Below, piece after piece: positions 46,130-54,481 of a DNA stretch of 64,000 bases (position 1 is the first letter of the stretch; every line of letters starts with the position of its first letter). Both the position numbers and the translations under genes were made by a program. The notes beneath the pieces are model-generated. The model worked only from the letters and a program-made list of their open reading frames with translations. It had not been told where the DNA came from and made no database searches. Origin of the DNA: Bacteroidota bacterium (GTDB taxonomy: Bacteria; Bacteroidota; Bacteroidia; Chitinophagales; Chitinophagaceae); NCBI GenBank assembly GCA_016712665.1, contig JADJQP010000007.1, positions 62,001 to 126,000 on the forward strand, written 5' to 3'.

Positions 46130-47905
46130 ATGAATATTGTTAGCATACTGAAAGCTTCTATCCAAAAAGCGGTGGAGGCACTATATGATAAAAAGGTGTC
46201 CCTAGAGGAACTTTCTATTAATGAAACCAAAGCGGAGTTTTCGGGCGATTATACGTTAGTAACCTTTTCGCTTACCAAATTATTACAAAAAAAGCCGGAT
46301 GAAATTGCCCATGAGTTAGGAAGTTATTTGTTGGCGAACGATCCTTTAGTAACAGACTTTGAAGTGATTAAAGGCTTTTTGAATGTAACCATTCATAGCG
46401 ATTATTTTATTGAGTTTCTCGCCGGTAACTATTCCAATTCACAGTATGGCAAAAGCGATTGGGCTCATGAAAAAATAATGGTAGAATATTCGTCGCCCAA
46501 CACAAACAAGCCTTTGCATTTTGGTCATTTGCGAAATATTTTTCTGGGACATGCCGTTGCAGCCATATTAAAAAATGTCGGCAATGAAGTAGTCAAAGTA
46601 AATTTAATTAACGATAGGGGTATTCATATTTGCAAGAGTATGATAGCCTGGCAATTATTTGCCAATGGCATTACCCCCGAGCAGGCACATGTAAAAGGCG
46701 ATCATTTTGTTGGGGATTATTATGTGAAATTTAATGATGAGTATAAATTGCAGGTTGCCACTTTGATTGCGGATGGTATGAATGAGGAACTTGCCAAAAA
46801 AGAGGCGCCCATTATGCTGGCAGCGCAAGATATGTTACGTAAATGGGAGGCAGGCGATGAAGCCACGCTGACACTTTGGAAAACCATGAATAGTTGGGTA
46901 TATGCAGGTTTCGACGTGAGCTATAAAAAGCTAGGTATTACCTTCGAACATATTTATTATGAAAGTCAAACCTACTTATCCGGCAAATCGATTGTTGAAA
47001 AGGCATTGGCGAATCAATTATTATTTCAAAAGGAAGATCAATCGGTATGGATTGATTTAACGGATGCGGGTCTTGACCAAAAGCTATTATTGCGTGGTGA
47101 CGGCACCTCAGTATATATGACCCAGGATATTGGTACGGCCATGCTCAAATACAATGATTATCACACCGATAAATCGGTGTATGTGATAGGCGACGAGCAA
47201 AATTATCATATGCAGGTGTTGAAGTTAATCATGCAAAAAATGAAAGAGCCATGTGCAGATGGTATTCAACATTTGAGTTATGGAATGGTGGAACTTCCCA
47301 CCGGCAAAATGAAAAGCAGGGAAGGCACTGTAGTGGATGCCGATGATATGGTAGATGAGATGGTGGGTATTGCTAAAAAAAATACTGAAGAATTGGGTAA
47401 AGTAGATGGATTCAGCAGTGAAGAACTTCTGCAACTTTACAATACCTTGGGTTTGGGGGCTTTGAAATTTTATTTACTTCGTGTAGATCCTAAAAAGAAA
47501 ATGATATTTAATCCGGAGGAGAGCATTGACTTTCACGGGTTTACCGGACCTTTTGTACAGTATAGTCATGCACGTATCAGTTCCATTTTACGCAAAGCAA
47601 CTGTTGAGGATTTAACATTGGACGTGAAACCTGCCATAAGCCGTACCGAAAAGAACCTTCTTAAATTACTGGAACAATATCCCGCCATTCTTTTTCAGGC
47701 TGCAAAAGAAATGAATCCTTCCATTGTATGCAATGCTGTGTATCAGGTGGCCAAAGAGTTCAATGCTTTTTTGGTAGATCATTCGGTGTTAAAAGCAGCG
47801 GATGCCAATACCATGAAACAGCGCTTGCAAATATGCTTGTTGTGCAAGCATGTAATTGCACATGGTTTGCATTTATTGGGGATTGCTGCGCCTGAAAGAA
47901 TGTAG
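46130..47905 (+). CDS. argS: Arginyl-tRNA synthetase
   Basis: The ATG at 46130 gives 591 residues; the in-frame TTG nine bases upstream is less likely. The class I fold is shown by the HIGH-type motif SSPNTNKPLHFGHLRNIFLG, the KMSK-like GKMKSREGTVVDADDM, and the ArgRS N-terminal additional domain. The C-terminal helical anticodon domain ends LLGIAAPERM. It charges tRNA-Arg and needs the tRNA for activation. The gene is intact. Confidence 0.97.
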   Translation: MNIVSILKASIQKAVEALYDKKVSLEELSINETKAEFSGDYTLVTFSLTKLLQKKPDEIAHELGSYLLANDPLVTDFEVIKGFLNVTIHSDYFIEFLAGNYSNSQYGKSDWAHEKIMVEYSSPNTNKPLHFGHLRNIFLGHAVAAILKNVGNEVVKVNLINDRGIHICKSMIAWQLFANGITPEQAHVKGDHFVGDYYVKFNDEYKLQVATLIADGMNEELAKKEAPIMLAAQDMLRKWEAGDEATLTLWKTMNSWVYAGFDVSYKKLGITFEHIYYESQTYLSGKSIVEKALANQLLFQKEDQSVWIDLTDAGLDQKLLLRGDGTSVYMTQDIGTAMLKYNDYHTDKSVYVIGDEQNYHMQVLKLIMQKMKEPCADGIQHLSYGMVELPTGKMKSREGTVVDADDMVDEMVGIAKKNTEELGKVDGFSSEELLQLYNTLGLGALKFYLLRVDPKKKMIFNPEESIDFHGFTGPFVQYSHARISSILRKATVEDLTLDVKPAISRTEKNLLKLLEQYPAILFQAAKEMNPSIVCNAVYQVAKEFNAFLVDHSVLKAADANTMKQRLQICLLCKHVIAHGLHLLGIAAPERM

Positions 47906-48033
47906 GGTAGCCTGATTTTGAATTTGGGATGAGAATTTTGGAAAATGGATATAGAAATGAACGTCAGAATCCCGAGGGGGAGACTCTGCGGGGAACAAAG
48001 GCCGGTTAATAATTAAACCAAGAACTAATTTAT

Positions 48034-48291
48034 ATGAAACAGCTATCAATTATTCTACTGGCGTTAATTGCTATTTCATGCAATAAGAAAAGGTGCTATA
48101 AATGCGTATTGATAGAGCCCTACTATAATTTGGCTGGGCAGTATGACGGTTCGAAAACAACAACCTCTGAACGATGCGGAATGAGTGAAGCTGAGAGGTG
48201 GAAATATGAAAATGAAAATACAAAAACTGTTGTACTCTCACCCTCCCAAACTTTTGAATATACAATGAAATGTTCGTTGAAATCAAAATGA
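48034..48291 (+). CDS. Small cysteine-rich lipoprotein (85 aa)
   Basis: The N-terminus MKQLSIILLALIAISCNKK has lipobox Cys16. The mature part contains CYKC (C21, C24), ERCGMSEAERW (C48) and a final KCSLK (C80), four extra cysteines that could form two disulfides or a CxxC site. I do not recognise the family. It is the first gene of a small accessory stretch after argS. Low-complexity, G-rich DNA precedes it. Confidence 0.6.
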   Translation: MKQLSIILLALIAISCNKKRCYKCVLIEPYYNLAGQYDGSKTTTSERCGMSEAERWKYENENTKTVVLSPSQTFEYTMKCSLKSK

Positions 48292-48603
48292 GGCACTAGT
48301 TGTTCGAGATGTTTGCCCTAGCTGTTCGAGATGTTCGGCTCTGTGCCACTGTCCATATATATTCTTGCGCCCGATGGAGCATTTACAAACAAATACCTGA
48401 ATCAAACTGTATCACCAAGTCCTCGGATTATTTGTGCTGTTCAGGCAGTTACCATTTCGTATTATTAATCACAAAGTGTATTTAATGTACAAGAACTGTA
48501 TTAAATTTGATACATAAGATTATTGGGAGATGAATTTAAAACAAACTACGGCGCTTCCATACGGGGACTTTGTGGGGAGCATAGAATTAATTTAGGGTAA
48601 GCC
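48292..48603. repeat. Intergenic stretch holding a 22-bp tandem repeat
   Basis: Directly after the small lipoprotein, two 22-base copies (48296-48317 and 48318-48339) share CTAGYTGTTCGAGATGTT, differing mainly at the fifth base and the last few. The remaining 260 bases have no gene. A GGGGACTTTGTGGGGAGCA segment near 48560 resembles one near 47980. Confidence 0.55.
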
Positions 48604-49455
48604 ATGCCAACGAAATTTTTTGAACTAACATTTAGCGATGAGAATAAAGAGTATAGGGATCTAATTTGCGAAAATATTGGACCGGGAGTGGGCTATTTTA
48701 TTAATAAGTATAACCAATTTTTCAACAAATTGAAATTTCCATTTGGAAGGTTTATTAGGATAAGGGTAAGACGGTATGACTCTGAATTTACGATAGAAAA
48801 TCCAACAAGGGGATTGTATTGGGCGTTAAATGTTTTCTATACAAATTTTGATATGGAAGGCTTTTTTAGAAAATCCAATGACGAAAAAAAGGAGGAAATA
48901 ATAAAAATAATGATGAAAACTTCAAAGGCAGTTTGTGAAAAGTTTAATTTTGATTATGCAACATTTGATGAGTGCTTTCAGCAAATTTTTGAATCAGATT
49001 ACAAAAAATATCATAAACGTGTAAGTAAGATATTTGTACCCCCCTCCAAACATATTAAGGCTTGGTTTCAGCATGAAATCGAATTGTCTCACACTGATAT
49101 TTTTTTGATGGTGGAAAATAAAAGTAACAAGGATCTCTTTAAGATTCCAATTTACTTGGATAATGATTTTGGAGACATTGCATTCAGCTATTTAAATGGC
49201 GAAACAAATTGGATAGACAATCGTTACCTAGAGGTAAAAAATGAAACGAAGGAAGTGATTCATATTATTGATACTGAAAGTCACTCCTTCAAAGTGAAAT
49301 TTGCACCCCAAAAAGGGTGGTCTGAAAAGTACCTTTCAATAAAGCTACAACAGGAATTGTCCAAAACTCATGATGAATGGAAATCACTAAATACTGAAAT
49401 CAATGCCGAATTTCGAAAATTGCAGGAACAATTCTGGGTAGACCATTCAAGATAA
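48604..49455 (+). CDS. Unknown protein (283 aa)
   Basis: I do not recognise this family. There is no signal peptide and no membrane helix, so it should be cytoplasmic. The first half is charged and aromatic (KFPFGRFIRIRVRRY, TRGLYWALNVFYTNFDMEGF). The middle is helical (EKKEEIIKIMMKT-like), and the end is a helix with ELSKTHDEWKSLNTEINAEF. It stands alone between the small lipoprotein and the AAA ATPase. AT-rich composition and lack of known neighbours suggest acquired DNA, which is inference only. Confidence 0.65.
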   Translation: MPTKFFELTFSDENKEYRDLICENIGPGVGYFINKYNQFFNKLKFPFGRFIRIRVRRYDSEFTIENPTRGLYWALNVFYTNFDMEGFFRKSNDEKKEEIIKIMMKTSKAVCEKFNFDYATFDECFQQIFESDYKKYHKRVSKIFVPPSKHIKAWFQHEIELSHTDIFLMVENKSNKDLFKIPIYLDNDFGDIAFSYLNGETNWIDNRYLEVKNETKEVIHIIDTESHSFKVKFAPQKGWSEKYLSIKLQQELSKTHDEWKSLNTEINAEFRKLQEQFWVDHSR

Positions 49456-49538
49456 GGTTGGGGCACAATGATAATTATAATCGCCAGCGGGAGCTCGTTT
49501 TTCAAAGTATTTCGTTCGTTGTATCATTGCGATTTATT

Positions 49539-50672
49539 TTATTTTCGTTGTAGCCATCGCATGAGAAATTTATCATACACAGCATAGTGTACGTTTTCTG
49601 TATCTCCATTTTTATACACCATTTCTTTTTCTATCAATGATTCAAGACTTCGTTTTACAATAGCAGAACTTCCTAAATTGTATTTGTGTATAAAATGTCT
49701 TGTGTATGGTTGTGTTACTCTTTCTTCCAATGCCAGGGCGTTTAGCAAGTGCCATTGTGTGGGAGTCAGTAAATTTCTATACTGAAAAAAATTACCTTTC
49801 ATTTCATAAAAAATGGAAAGTATTACCTGATTAATGTTTTCGCGTGTTACTGTTTTTTGTTTTTGCTCAAATATATCATGGCACAGTCGCTGTGTATAGT
49901 ACGTATAGCCATTTGTAAAATCTAATATGTACTCAATAGCATCGTCTTGTATTTTGTATGTATCGTTTAAAAACATTTTTGTGATAAAATCATGATACAC
50001 TTTTCTCTCTATTGGTTCTAGGTGTAAATTGCTGCAGCTTCCATAAAATGGACGTTTGGCACTATTAAATATTTCGTGCATCATAGTTTGGTTGCTACCG
50101 CAAAAAATAAACGTAACATTTTGTAACTGTTGCATTACAGTGCGTAGGATTGCCTCTATATTTTTTTCAGGGTAAGTCAATATTTGCTGAAATTCGTCTA
50201 AGGCTATGACTATTTTTATATTTTGCTGATCTAAGAATGTAAGCAATTGAGGAATCGTTTTTTCTAATTGTTTGGGTTGTGCAATATCTAGTGAAAGCTC
50301 CGGCGCACCTGTTAATTCATCTACACTTAGCGTAGGTCGAAACAATTTAATATATTCCCAAAAGGATTTTCCTATGCCTTTTTTTTCTGGAAATATAGTA
50401 TAAATACTTTTTGCTAATTGGTTTGTGAGGTCTTTGAGGTTTTGCGTAGCATAGATGTCTACATAAATACATTTTTGATTTCTTTTTTTGCTTAGTAGAT
50501 GAAATACATGATGTATCAATGCCGATTTGCCCAATCTTCGTAAGGCAAATAAGGTAGTATGCTTCTGTTGTGCAATATTAGAAAGGAGCATGTTTGTTTC
50601 TACTTCTCTATCACAAAAATATTCAGCACCTAAATATCTATTTATTCCAAATGGATTCGTTGGTTTTTCCAT
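49539..50672 (-). CDS. Archaeal-type (ATPase_2/DUF234-like) AAA ATPase with winged-helix C-terminus
   Basis: This 377-residue ATPase starts NPFGINRYLGAEYFCDREVE and has the P-loop LFALRRLGKSALIHHVF, the R-R-x-G-K-S form seen in archaeal-type STAND/AAA ATPases. Walker B is KIVIALDEFQQI, with sensor segment VTFIFCGSNQTMMHEIF. The C-terminal 90 residues (ALALEERVTQPYTRHFIHKY, SAIVKRSLESLIEKEMVY) form a winged helix. Such proteins occur as single genes or in mobile and defence contexts. An exact TATATTTG element and a 43-base palindrome lie directly upstream, so it is probably repressed or autoregulated. It is intact. Confidence 0.85.
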   Translation of the reverse strand: MEKPTNPFGINRYLGAEYFCDREVETNMLLSNIAQQKHTTLFALRRLGKSALIHHVFHLLSKKRNQKCIYVDIYATQNLKDLTNQLAKSIYTIFPEKKGIGKSFWEYIKLFRPTLSVDELTGAPELSLDIAQPKQLEKTIPQLLTFLDQQNIKIVIALDEFQQILTYPEKNIEAILRTVMQQLQNVTFIFCGSNQTMMHEIFNSAKRPFYGSCSNLHLEPIERKVYHDFITKMFLNDTYKIQDDAIEYILDFTNGYTYYTQRLCHDIFEQKQKTVTRENINQVILSIFYEMKGNFFQYRNLLTPTQWHLLNALALEERVTQPYTRHFIHKYNLGSSAIVKRSLESLIEKEMVYKNGDTENVHYAVYDKFLMRWLQRK

Positions 50673-50676
50673 ATCA

Positions 50677-50684
50677 CAAATATA
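50677..50684 (-). promoter_or_regulatory. TATATTTG -7 element for the AAA ATPase
   Basis: The reverse complement of CAAATATA is an exact TAnnTTTG match four bases before the ATG at 50672. The upstream -33 region falls inside the palindrome. Confidence 0.55.
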
Positions 50685-50685
50685 C

Positions 50686-50728
50686 TATACAATTTGCATT
50701 ATACAAAATGTATAACGCAAATTGTATA
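50686..50728. promoter_or_regulatory. 43-base near-perfect palindrome, candidate operator
   Basis: TATACAATTTGCATTATACA and TGTATAACGCAAATTGTATA are inverted copies with one mismatch around AAA. A third partial copy (TATAACGAATTTTGTGTAAT) follows at 50724-50743. It covers the expected -33 region of the ATPase promoter, so a dimeric or tetrameric repressor is the simplest reading. It could instead form a long transcribed hairpin or cruciform. Confidence 0.7.
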
Positions 50729-50743
50729 ACGAATTTTGTGTAA

Positions 50744-51153
50744 TTATTTTTGTTTTTAAAAATGGATTCCTTCCTATTATGCATCCGAGCAACACAAATT
50801 GTATTTAGGTTTTACTTAATATTGTTTATGATTTTGCCAACCCCGTTTGCGGCAGGAATGTGGTGAGGCCATTTCGGGCTGGCTTCCTGTGCATGCAAAA
50901 GGTGTCCAACCTACCTTCTTTCGCCTCATTCTTTCGCTAGTGTTCGTGTACATTCTTGCGTGCGATGCGAAAACGCTTCCTTCAGAAAGTTGCAGCGTCC
51001 TGAGGCGAAGGCTCTGCGTGAACAGAATTTCTATAATGGCATGCTTTCAATCGGTTCAGAGAACCATTTTTATCTTACCTACGGGAAGCCGCAGTTCCAT
51101 ACATCCCGAAGAGCCAAGAACTTTATGCAAAGAAGAATTTATGAACGCATCTC
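50744..51153. other. Intergenic stretch with GC-richer ORF-like block
   Basis: Between the palindrome and the TonB-like gene lies a block (about 50840-51130) that is GC-richer than its surroundings. It has open plus-strand frames in two registers (for example LRRRLCVNRISIMACFQS), but no start context, promoter or recognisable domain. It reads like non-coding dispersed or decayed sequence rather than a gene. Confidence 0.4.
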
Positions 51154-51876
51154 CTAATCATAGAGCTGAAACATAATAGGAAGCGCATAATTTACTTCAA
51201 CTATAGTGCCGTCCTGCATACCCGGTTTCCAGTGTGGCATTGCTTTAATTACTCTGATAGCCTCGGCGTCAAGTGATTCATGTTTACGCTCTCGTACTTT
51301 TACGTTGTCTATCGTTCCATCCGTCTTGATCTGAAAGTTTACTACAACTTTTCCCTCAAGGTTTTTATTCATTGCTTCTTTCGGGTATTTTAGATTTTGA
51401 CTTATGAAGGTAAGCATGGCATTTTCTCCACCCGGAAATTCAGGCATCACCTCATAGTCTGTATGGGCAATTACTTCACCCTTTGAATTGTAGCATTTTC
51501 CATCAATTAATTTTCCTTTTTCAAAAATATCGGTTCGCTTTCGTTGACCGAGTTTGTAATATGAAACTATTTTCACATACCCATCTTTGTCTAAATCTAA
51601 CTCAGATTGTACCTGTCCGCTTTCATAGTAGTTTACTTCCTTGACAAAGACTTTTTGCTTAATGGTTCTTTCACTTTTCTTTTGACCACTTATATAAAAT
51701 AGAGTGGTACTGTAGTTTGCAGAGTCTATTGGTTTTTTGGGGTGAATCCTAAAAAAGACAGCCTCATTTCTATTGTCGGTTTTGAATTCATGCTTGTCAA
51801 AAAATAGGGTGTCTTGCGTTTTTGCCACCGTAGAAATTACTAAAAAGAGAAAGGTGCAGAGAAGTTTGATGTTCAT
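51154..51876 (-). CDS. TonB C-terminal-domain protein with MORN-like repeats
   Basis: This 240-residue secreted protein has a signal peptide (MNIKLLCTFLFLVISTVAKTQ). A tract of MORN/toxin-antitoxin-like repeats follows (YYESGQVQSELDLDKDGYV, YYKLGQRKRTDIFEKGKL). The TonB C-terminal domain is seen as MPEFPGGENAMLTFISQNL, YPKEAMNKNLEGKVVVNFQI and AIRVIKAMPHWKPG. It may energise an outer-membrane receptor or act in a signalling relay; no TonB-dependent receptor is adjacent, and the protein lacks the usual N-terminal anchor and Pro-rich spacer. Confidence 0.85.
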   Translation of the reverse strand: MNIKLLCTFLFLVISTVAKTQDTLFFDKHEFKTDNRNEAVFFRIHPKKPIDSANYSTTLFYISGQKKSERTIKQKVFVKEVNYYESGQVQSELDLDKDGYVKIVSYYKLGQRKRTDIFEKGKLIDGKCYNSKGEVIAHTDYEVMPEFPGGENAMLTFISQNLKYPKEAMNKNLEGKVVVNFQIKTDGTIDNVKVRERKHESLDAEAIRVIKAMPHWKPGMQDGTIVEVNYALPIMFQLYD

Positions 51877-52048
51877 ATTTTACAAATTGGGGGTATCAAA
51901 AAATGGGTTTTAGTCAGTCAAATATAGGTACTCCTAAATCATTTGCAGCTTCTTAATTATCCTACTGGTGTTATAGGTGCATTGCGTTTGGTAAAGGCAA
52001 TTTGAAAGCCGAAAATATATTCAAAAAAGGTCGTTGAAAGGTACTTAC

Positions 52049-52957
52049 TTAACGCCCCTGTATATAATTATTCAATTCGGTTTTGGAACTACTAAATGAA
52101 AATACATTATTTACCTTAAAATAGTTTCGAGGTTCGGTACAGTGATCGTACGCGTATTTGGCAAATTCTAATTTAGATCCTTCAAAACTGAATAGTTTGC
52201 AGATGGTACTGATTTGCATCGTGTTCAAACAATTGGTGGAGGCAATTTGTTTTGCCAAATCTAAGCGGGTTTCGTCAAATCCTTCATTTTTTAAGGTATT
52301 GCGAACCTCTTCAAAATCTCTGTTGTTCATGGCATAAGAATTCATACACCCTTGCCCCATATTGGCATTGTTATCATAATAATGATTCGATACATCCTGT
52401 CTTCGTGGATTGCCATTATTTCGGTTTTGATAATTTGCATTATTGTCTACCTGCACATTCATATTGACACCACCTCCGTTTAATTGGATGCCCACACCGC
52501 CATTACCGGAATTTCCCATTGCATTAAAACCCGGTCCAGAAATGATGATACCCGGTTGTCCATATCGATATACGGTACAATTATTGGGTCGAATCATATT
52601 TTGCTGTGCAGGCACAAAGGAGAAAAAGCGCAACATTTGCTTGCCATTTTTATCCTTTTTAATTTTATAGGTAACATCCTGCGGAATACCGTCAGCATCG
52701 GTTAGCATCAACATATTTTTTGAAATATCCTTTAAGGATTGATCCTCAAATACGATTTTGCAATTGTAATAGGGCTGCGGTAATTCCTCTAGTCTGATAT
52801 TGGTTTGGGCCACATCATTTTGTCGTTCACCATTCAAAATCAGAAAGAACTTGTGGCCATCTTCCGAAAAAATAGTCAGGTTAGCCGTTGGCAAAAATTG
52901 TGCCCCTGCCTGAATTGAAAACAAAAGGCTACATGCAAAAAGGATTATACGTGTCAT
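52049..52957 (-). CDS. DUF4476 domain protein, secreted
   Basis: This 302-residue protein has a signal peptide ending IQAGAQ. The N-terminal part binds in a beta-sandwich-like pattern (ANLTIFSEDGHKFFLILNG). A glycine/asparagine-rich linker follows (about 140-205), and the C-terminal 95 residues, FEEVRNTLKNEGFDETRLDL to FKVNNVFSFSSSKTELNNYI, match DUF4476. The family is found in Bacteroidota and animals with unknown role. A TACTTTTG element lies 20 bases upstream. Confidence 0.85.
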   Translation of the reverse strand: MTRIILFACSLLFSIQAGAQFLPTANLTIFSEDGHKFFLILNGERQNDVAQTNIRLEELPQPYYNCKIVFEDQSLKDISKNMLMLTDADGIPQDVTYKIKKDKNGKQMLRFFSFVPAQQNMIRPNNCTVYRYGQPGIIISGPGFNAMGNSGNGGVGIQLNGGGVNMNVQVDNNANYQNRNNGNPRRQDVSNHYYDNNANMGQGCMNSYAMNNRDFEEVRNTLKNEGFDETRLDLAKQIASTNCLNTMQISTICKLFSFEGSKLEFAKYAYDHCTEPRNYFKVNNVFSFSSSKTELNNYIQGR

Positions 52958-52976
52958 AGTCTCTTTTTTTGGATAA

Positions 52977-52984
52977 CAAAAGTA
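52977..52984 (-). promoter_or_regulatory. TACTTTTG -7 element for the DUF4476 gene
   Basis: The reverse complement of CAAAAGTA matches the consensus exactly, 20 bases upstream of the ATG at 52957. Confidence 0.5.
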
Positions 52985-53012
52985 AGATAAAACGGAAATA
53001 TATCAGTTAAAT

Positions 53013-53789
53013 TTAAGCTCCTACAAAGGTTGCCTTTCTTTTTTCGAGAAATGCAGTAACTCCTTCTTTCATGTCGGCAGTGGCGAAACATTCACCAAAC
53101 AGTCGTACTTCAGTTTCAAAACCATCAGCACTTCCGGCCTTGTTTACACAGGCTATTACCTTCGCTAACGCTAAAGGAGCTTTGGAATTAATGATGTTGA
53201 GAATTTCTTTGGTTCGTTCAATCAGAGATTCGGCTGTTGTAACATGATTTACCAAGCCCATTTGCAAGGCCTCGTTGGCATCTACCAAATGGGAGGTCAT
53301 GCACCATTCCATTGCTTTACCCTTTCCCACCAATGCGGTTAATCGTTGTGTACCACCATAGCCGGGTATCAAGCCTAAGTTTACCTCTGGTTGCCCGAAC
53401 TTTGCATTTTCGGCAGCTATTCTAAAATGACAACTCATGGCGAGTTCACAACCGCCACCCAAGGCAAACCCATTAACAGCTGCTACGATGGGCTTGGGGC
53501 AATTTTCGATTTTGTCAAACACCAAGGTTTGCCCTCTACGTGCCAAATCAGAACCTTCGGCAATACCCATTGTGGTAAATTCGCTGATATCAGCACCGGC
53601 AACAAATGCTTTTGCTCCCGCTCCAGTAATAATCGCACTGCGTATTTCCTTGTTTTCTACAAGCATATCAATAGCATTACCTAATTCCTCAATCACATCT
53701 TTGTTTAATGCGTTCAATTTGTCCGGTCTGTTGATGGTGATGGTGGCAATTCCTTCTTGATGCTCAAATAGTAATGTTTTAAATTCCAT
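53013..53789 (-). CDS. Enoyl-CoA hydratase/crotonase-family protein
   Basis: This 258-residue crotonase has the oxyanion-hole segments VAGADISEF (63-71) and ALGGGCELAMSCHFRIAAEN, with Glu115 and Glu135 at the positions of the two catalytic Glu of enoyl-CoA hydratase (PEVNLGLIPGYGGTQRL). It hydrates short-chain enoyl-CoA, for example crotonyl-CoA, in beta-oxidation or butyrate metabolism. It follows the B12-binding protein by 126 bases on the same strand and may be in a shared acyl-CoA context. The gene is intact. Confidence 0.93.
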   Translation of the reverse strand: MEFKTLLFEHQEGIATITINRPDKLNALNKDVIEELGNAIDMLVENKEIRSAIITGAGAKAFVAGADISEFTTMGIAEGSDLARRGQTLVFDKIENCPKPIVAAVNGFALGGGCELAMSCHFRIAAENAKFGQPEVNLGLIPGYGGTQRLTALVGKGKAMEWCMTSHLVDANEALQMGLVNHVTTAESLIERTKEILNIINSKAPLALAKVIACVNKAGSADGFETEVRLFGECFATADMKEGVTAFLEKRKATFVGA

Positions 53790-53884
53790 GTTTGTTTTTT
53801 TTATCGTAAGATTTAATGTTTGTTTTTTTTAGTATTTGATGGAAGGAGCTGATTTTTGCAAATCTGCAATATGATGAGACTTTG

Positions 53885-53901
53885 ACCATGGCGGCCATGG
53901 T
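53885..53901. repeat. 17-base palindrome (ACCATGGC/GCCATGGT)
   Basis: Two exact eight-base arms flank a single G just downstream of the B12-binding gene. There is no T-run, so terminator function is doubtful; it may be an operator or chance. Confidence 0.4.
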
Positions 53902-53915
53902 TCCATTGGGTATTT

Positions 53916-54332
53916 TTAGGCTTCATTGGCTCTTTTTTCATTCACTACTTCCTTAATATAAGCTGCTATTTCATGGGTAGAAGTACCCGGACTAAATAAG
54001 CGACCCACGCCCAATTCATTTAATTTTTGCATATCTTCACTAGGAATAATTCCTCCTCCGGTTACTAGAATATGTTCTAATTGTTGCTCTTTGAGAAGGC
54101 TCATGATGGCCGGAAACACTGTATTGTGCGCTCCAGATAAAATGCTGACACCAATAGCATCCACATCCTCCTGCATGGCTGCGGCCACCACCATTTCGGG
54201 CGTTTGACGCAACCCGGTGTATATGACCTCCATTCCGGCATCTCGTAAGGTGGCAGCTATTACCTTGGCTCCTCTGTCGTGACCATCCAGTCCTACCTTT
54301 GCTATTAACACTCTTATGGGTCTTGTTGACAT
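53916..54332 (-). CDS. Cobalamin-binding domain protein (methylmalonyl-CoA mutase C-terminal type)
   Basis: This 138-residue protein is a stand-alone B12-binding domain. It has the cobalamin lower-ligand motif GLDGHDRGAKV (D16-G-H18), the phosphate loop VSILSGAHNT, and the VTGGGIIPSEDMQKL nucleotide-tail contacts. Such a subunit is the small half of split coenzyme-A mutases (McmA2 type) that isomerise acyl-CoA. A large catalytic partner is not in the window. A TAGGTTTG element at 54350-54357 may be its promoter. Confidence 0.92.
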   Translation of the reverse strand: MSTRPIRVLIAKVGLDGHDRGAKVIAATLRDAGMEVIYTGLRQTPEMVVAAAMQEDVDAIGVSILSGAHNTVFPAIMSLLKEQQLEHILVTGGGIIPSEDMQKLNELGVGRLFSPGTSTHEIAAYIKEVVNEKRANEA

Positions 54333-54349
54333 GCTTTGAAAAACTTGCG

Positions 54350-54357
54350 CAAACCTA
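54350..54357 (-). promoter_or_regulatory. TAGGTTTG -7 element for the B12-binding gene
   Basis: The reverse complement of CAAACCTA matches TAnnTTTG exactly, 18 bases before the ATG at 54332. Confidence 0.5.
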
Positions 54358-54481
54358 CTAATAAATGGTCATAAAAAGCAGATTTACCTGACAAGTTTTG
54401 ACAGAAAGTTGGTGCTTATTGGCCTTTTTTGCCAACCAATTGACAATAAATCGGGTCTTTTTATTATTCAAAGAACTTGAT

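Noticed and set aside
50824..51176. A possible gene in the GC-rich block after the ATPase
   Set aside because: Two frames are open over the same DNA, neither has a start signal or a recognisable motif, and composition differs from neighbouring genes.
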